23,718 bases of DNA, from IMG/VR virus record IMGVR_UViG_3300031841_000927, positions 1-23,718 of that record. One strand, written 5' to 3'. The translations under genes and the position numbers were made by a program. The notes under the pieces are model-generated. The model saw nothing but the letters and a program-made list of their open reading frames with translations, made no database searches and was not told where the DNA came from. The first letter of the stretch is position 1. Every line of letters starts with the position of its first letter. Source of the stretch: a virus. Below, piece after piece: positions 21,501 through 23,718 of this stretch.

Positions 21501-22016
21501 CCATTTACATTTATGAACTTTGCTTTTGGTGCAAACAACAAGATACTTACTGCTGTTCGTGACCCTATGCGTAAGCATAGATTAGCTGGTGTGGTGTCAT
21601 TGCTTGGCTTGTCATACCTGTCATTGGAAGTAAAGGACAGATACTGGTGGAATAGTGAAGATGAAACACCTGACATGATTGCACGCTTGATTGACCACTC
21701 AGGTATTACAGGCATTTATTCTGACCTTGGTTATATGGGGCTTTCTCTTGCAGCAGGGTTTGCTGATACACCAGAAGACTTCTTTATTGAGCCACGATAT
21801 GTTTCGCCTAACAGAGAAGACCGCGTATGGGATTCTTTGACAGAACCGTTTGGCGCGCCTGTTGGTTTGGGTTTGTCTTATTACAGAGCAGCTAGTGACT
21901 ATCTCGCTGGTAGATATACAGACGCGAACAAAGAGCTATTTTACAATGCACCGTTTTTAGGGTTGCCTTTTATTCGTGATGACATGCGTGATTTGATGAT
22001 AGGCGGTAGACGATAA
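18564..22016 (+). CDS. Internal virion protein, gp16-like
   Basis: A 1150-residue protein, by position and size the equivalent of T7 gp16, the large ejected protein that helps pull the genome into the cell. Hydrophobic stretches occur near residues 117-160 (DPLFFLSFVPALNVLKLG), 190-205, 725-760 (YLGGAGISALSDPATIVLAHG) and 1003-1025 (RLAGVVSLLGLSYLSLE). A coiled-coil-like region spans about 420-515. I do not see a lytic transglycosylase signature at the N-terminus, so the peptidoglycan-cutting activity known for T7 gp16 may be absent or elsewhere. It ends with TAATG, beginning a ten-codon mini-ORF. Confidence 0.82.
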   Translation: MIEYNRRGRNYVSHMPPEYMATPDPTWVQGFSAAVAYNNMPFIESVEESALFAHVPFEEGFVAADHISEEYLPYAEDLVRAKNADHLAYLEGRLADALQRKQIMRDAPFTSQLAGGTVGDPLFFLSFVPALNVLKLGKTVTSSAARFGGVGLAYGTASEARRAPFAVGDDPYESVSNIAMETAMGAFLGGGLRFGVNMLPAIRSGIGKARARMRGEEVAHTIDPETGELVYANSRGEYTASFGNPFGSRGQRIMASDEFSDDIKKYFYLLNYNMGVPIEGQKARSLGQSVAAGIQGHVGNAMRLMRSLEDLHAQEVSAFRKGEQGVEKASRILNTHLADFVPLGKRPYNEWFEDTVMKYLQAGQPNPQAVDALMAGVTDQQKKAFTLFKEFFDGFNFDARHFGVIKDDDFINKAILDAQEKISTKMDLLRDIEKSVKDYNTKLFDRLTKAYAKKAEFLEGIEVNVRKNGSYSAKQLAAIKKLDDEMADLLKQIDELEGGLKVGTPKQRKKILDLQREISFQTTFASRMHDALGLPTRKNYRFPIFYDKMTLAEDEELLASFQQRLADKYFARRMKDNPKMDEAFHREQANNDAAKTVSRILEEDGADLEADFGGKLGGAKYFAHRKTDFDEWEVADVMIKKPEVLLTYAMQMGRKIEFSRAFGGKSPDEVFKDIEAAGRAQGLSEVKVAELRKDFVSEYDRAMGLLNRDANRLDQQALRLTKTYAGWTYLGGAGISALSDPATIVLAHGMVDVVRAGKAMLTDGVLRGKVLTDAAGANTALDVSMAQAQLRVLNDSLQQHSMTPMEQFMQFGNRLFYTLNALGPITVTFKALDQVLVNDKFIRLSKKLLDKSIDRQDKEYLFRYGIDEDLARYINDMPVQRAEADDFFLANTDEWPRETPQQRAFLRQYQTATAAHADNAVVMAQNFDKPLIMDGVLYLKDNPFFAMMRKQFPNLYAIDERASTAAQKFVRIENQAMTLPFTFMNFAFGANNKILTAVRDPMRKHRLAGVVSLLGLSYLSLEVKDRYWWNSEDETPDMIARLIDHSGITGIYSDLGYMGLSLAAGFADTPEDFFIEPRYVSPNREDRVWDSLTEPFGAPVGLGLSYYRAASDYLAGRYTDANKELFYNAPFLGLPFIRDDMRDLMIGGRR

Positions 22017-22025
22017 TGTGCGTTG
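22017..22025 (+). promoter_or_regulatory. TGTGCGTTG motif, copy 5 (before tail fibre)
   Basis: This is the fifth exact copy, overlapping the end of the gp16-like stop region. TATGAT (22041-22046) lies 15 bases after it and is a good -10 match, so a promoter for the tail fibre gene may exist here. The motif is again within a mini-ORF starting ATGTGCGTT, as at copy 3. Confidence 0.4.
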
Positions 22026-22057
22026 AGGCTGCAATTTTTGTATGATAGGGGACTAGA

Positions 22058-23718
22058 ATGACTATAAATCTAGCAGATAATGATCCACGGATTGAATACA
22101 CAGTTGCGGATGGTAATTCGCAACAGGTATTTACTGTGCCGTTTGAGTTCTTTGATGATGGTGATTTGAATGTCTATCAGGATGGCACATTAAAAACGCT
22201 GACAACACACTATTTAACGGCGGATAATAATGATGCAGCATCAAGAGTCGCACACACTTCAGGAACTACAGGCTTTATCCACTTCACTACTGGAAACGTG
22301 CCAACAGCTTCTGGGGCTGATATCAAAATTGTTATTACTCGCTCCATCGATATTGAGCGAACTACTGACTTCCCTTCTTCTGGGCCTTTCGATGTTGGTT
22401 CATTAAACACTGCGCTTGATAAAGTTATTGCTATTCAAGCTGACTTGCAAGATGATATTAGCCGTTCATTACGCTTAACTGATTTTGACCTTGATGCAAC
22501 ACTTACACTCCCTGCTGTTGATTCTCGCAAAGGTACAGTGCTTGCGTTTAACTCAACAACAGGCGCAGCAGAAGCTGGCCCACAAACTGGCAATGTAAAT
22601 ACTATTGCTGCTATATCTACAGATATTGATACTGTTGCAGGGATTGCCGCTAATGTCACCACTGTTGCTGGAATTAATTCTAACGTTACTACTGTGGCTG
22701 GCATTTCAAGTAATGTCACCACTGTAGCTGGTATTGCTAGTGATGTTAGTGCTGTTGCGGCAGATGCCACTGATATTGGTGCTGTTGCTGCAAAAGCAAC
22801 TGAGATTGGAAGATTAGGCACTGCTGATGCAGTAGCTGATATGGCTATTCTTGGAACTGCTGATGTTGTTGCTGATATGAATACTTTGGCAACATCTGCT
22901 ATTGTTACAGACCTTGATGCTCTTGCTAATCTTGCAACAGAGATTGATGCTCTTGGTGATATAACCTCGAACATAACTACAGTTGCTGGTATATCAAGTA
23001 ATGTAACTACAGTTGCTGGCGTTGCTGCAAATGTAACAACAGTAGCTGGCATTGCATCTGATGTAACTGCCGTTGCTGGCATATCTAGTGACGTTGCGGC
23101 TGTAGAAAATATTGCAGCAAATGTTACTACTGTTGCTGGTATTGCTTCTAATGTAACTACTGTTGCTGGCATATCTGCAAACACAACTACGGTTGCTGGT
23201 ATTAGCGCAAATGTGACAACAGTAGCTGGAATTGCGAGCGATGTTACTACTGTTGCTGGGGATTCGGCAGATATATCAACGGTAGCTGGTATATCTAGCA
23301 ATGTAACAACAGTAGCTACAAATAACGCTAATGTTACAACCGTTGCGTCAAACATAACAGGTGTAAACAGTTTTGCTGAACGTTATCGTGTTGGTTCTTC
23401 TGACCCAACTACGTCTCTTGATGAAGGAGATTTGGCTTATAATAGTACATCTAATCAATTAAAATATTATAATGGCTCTAGTTGGGAAGCTATTTCGCCT
23501 GGAATAACTGATGTTGTAAATGACACAACACCTCAACTTGGCGGTAATTTAGATGTTAATGGCAACTCGATTGTTTCTGTTTCTAACGGTAACATTAGCA
23601 TCACACCAAACGGTTCTGGCAAAGTCATTCTTGATGGTCTATCTCATCCAACGTCAGACGGTTCTGCTGGTCAGTTCTTGAAAACAGATGGTGGCGGTAA
23701 TCTATCCTTTGCTACTGT
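22058..23718 (+). CDS. Tail fibre protein, partial (C-terminus outside window)
   Basis: At least 553 residues with ribosome site AGGGGA five bases before ATG. The N-terminus (residues about 1-150, MTINLADNDPRIEYTVADGN... VFTVPFEFF ... YLT ... SGADIKIVITRSIDIERTTDF) is the T7 gp17-type fibre attachment domain that binds the nozzle. Residues about 185-433 are many ten-residue repeats related to NVTTVAGISS. After this come RYRVGSSDPTTSLDEGDLAYNS and YYNGSSWEAI, familiar short fibre modules, then PNGSGKVILDGL and GQFLKTDGGGNLSF. The host-binding tip lies beyond the window. It forms trimers that recognise the host surface. Confidence 0.92.
   Translation, partial: MTINLADNDPRIEYTVADGNSQQVFTVPFEFFDDGDLNVYQDGTLKTLTTHYLTADNNDAASRVAHTSGTTGFIHFTTGNVPTASGADIKIVITRSIDIERTTDFPSSGPFDVGSLNTALDKVIAIQADLQDDISRSLRLTDFDLDATLTLPAVDSRKGTVLAFNSTTGAAEAGPQTGNVNTIAAISTDIDTVAGIAANVTTVAGINSNVTTVAGISSNVTTVAGIASDVSAVAADATDIGAVAAKATEIGRLGTADAVADMAILGTADVVADMNTLATSAIVTDLDALANLATEIDALGDITSNITTVAGISSNVTTVAGVAANVTTVAGIASDVTAVAGISSDVAAVENIAANVTTVAGIASNVTTVAGISANTTTVAGISANVTTVAGIASDVTTVAGDSADISTVAGISSNVTTVATNNANVTTVASNITGVNSFAERYRVGSSDPTTSLDEGDLAYNSTSNQLKYYNGSSWEAISPGITDVVNDTTPQLGGNLDVNGNSIVSVSNGNISITPNGSGKVILDGLSHPTSDGSAGQFLKTDGGGNLSFAT
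22610..23360 (+). repeat. Tandem 30-bp (10-residue) repeats in the tail fibre
   Basis: About 25 imperfect tandem units of 30 bases encode [N/D]VTTVAGI[S/A][S/A]-type decapeptides. The central units (around 22750-22980) are more diverged (ADATDIGAVAAKATEIGRL), while those on both sides are almost regular at protein level with varied codons (GTTACTACT, GTAACAACA), implying selection on the peptide and not very recent slippage. They probably form an extended trimeric shaft. Confidence 0.85.

Noticed and set aside
22435-23355. Long minus-strand ORF (306 aa) rich in PATVVT repeats
   Set aside because: It is the antisense reading of the 30-base tail-fibre repeats; a repeat unit divisible by three keeps an opposite frame open. 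It has no ribosome site and the composition is implausible.
1-23718. CRISPR array, insertion sequence or integrase
   Set aside because: No regularly spaced short palindromic repeats, no transposase motifs or terminal inverted repeats with target duplications, and no recombinase signature were seen. The only tandem repeats are coding ones in the tail fibre.

Overview
The window is most likely part of the genome of a lytic, T7-like-architecture podovirus, probably marine and infecting an alphaproteobacterium of the type hit by HMO-2011-like phages. The evidence is a contiguous rightward virion block with a gp8-type head-tail connector, a scaffold, a capsid protein, gp11/gp12-type tail tubular proteins, three internal virion proteins and a T7-type tail fibre, with tightly overlapping genes and moderate GC. 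The host is inferred from family resemblance only. No integrase, polymerase, endolysin or reverse transcriptase is visible here.

Layout. Positions 1-2265 are transcribed leftward: a partial gene, a coiled-coil hypothetical gene, an ArdC-type antirestriction metalloprotease, a tRNA-Trp with encoded CCA, a 50-residue ORF, and a 148-residue hypothetical gene followed by a strong intrinsic terminator. Positions 2266-3179 hold no intact gene. Positions 3180 to the right end are transcribed rightward: a small-terminase-like gene, two hypothetical genes, a chain of tiny basic or membrane genes (5164-7119), the large terminase, connector, scaffold, gp13-like protein, capsid, probable decoration protein, tail tubes A and B, internal virion proteins and a tail fibre that runs off the edge.

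The standout is the apparently empty region. Positions 2429-3156 are a degenerate inverted copy of 1749-2427, which carries the leader, coding sequence and terminator of the 148-residue gene plus the sequence beyond it. Together the two arms form one imperfect palindrome of about 1.4 kb with a GC-rich hairpin at its centre. Exact blocks of 8-16 bases alternate with short insertions. In the ungapped blocks aligned by hand, 20 of 24 mismatches fall where the gene strand has A. The right copy is not translatable. It could be a decayed fold-back duplication, a structured RNA or control region between divergent transcription units, or an assembly artefact. The sequence alone does not decide.

A second signal is the 9-mer TGTGCGTTG. 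It occurs exactly five times by eye, always on the + strand and always shortly before a new gene block (small terminase, 4301 gene, 8683 gene, capsid, tail fibre), so it may be part of a phage promoter or control element.

How the genes work together: the terminase pair and connector package DNA into a capsid built on the scaffold. The tail tubes, internal proteins and fibre form the short-tail ejection machine. The leftward genes look like early or host-takeover functions (antirestriction, tRNA).
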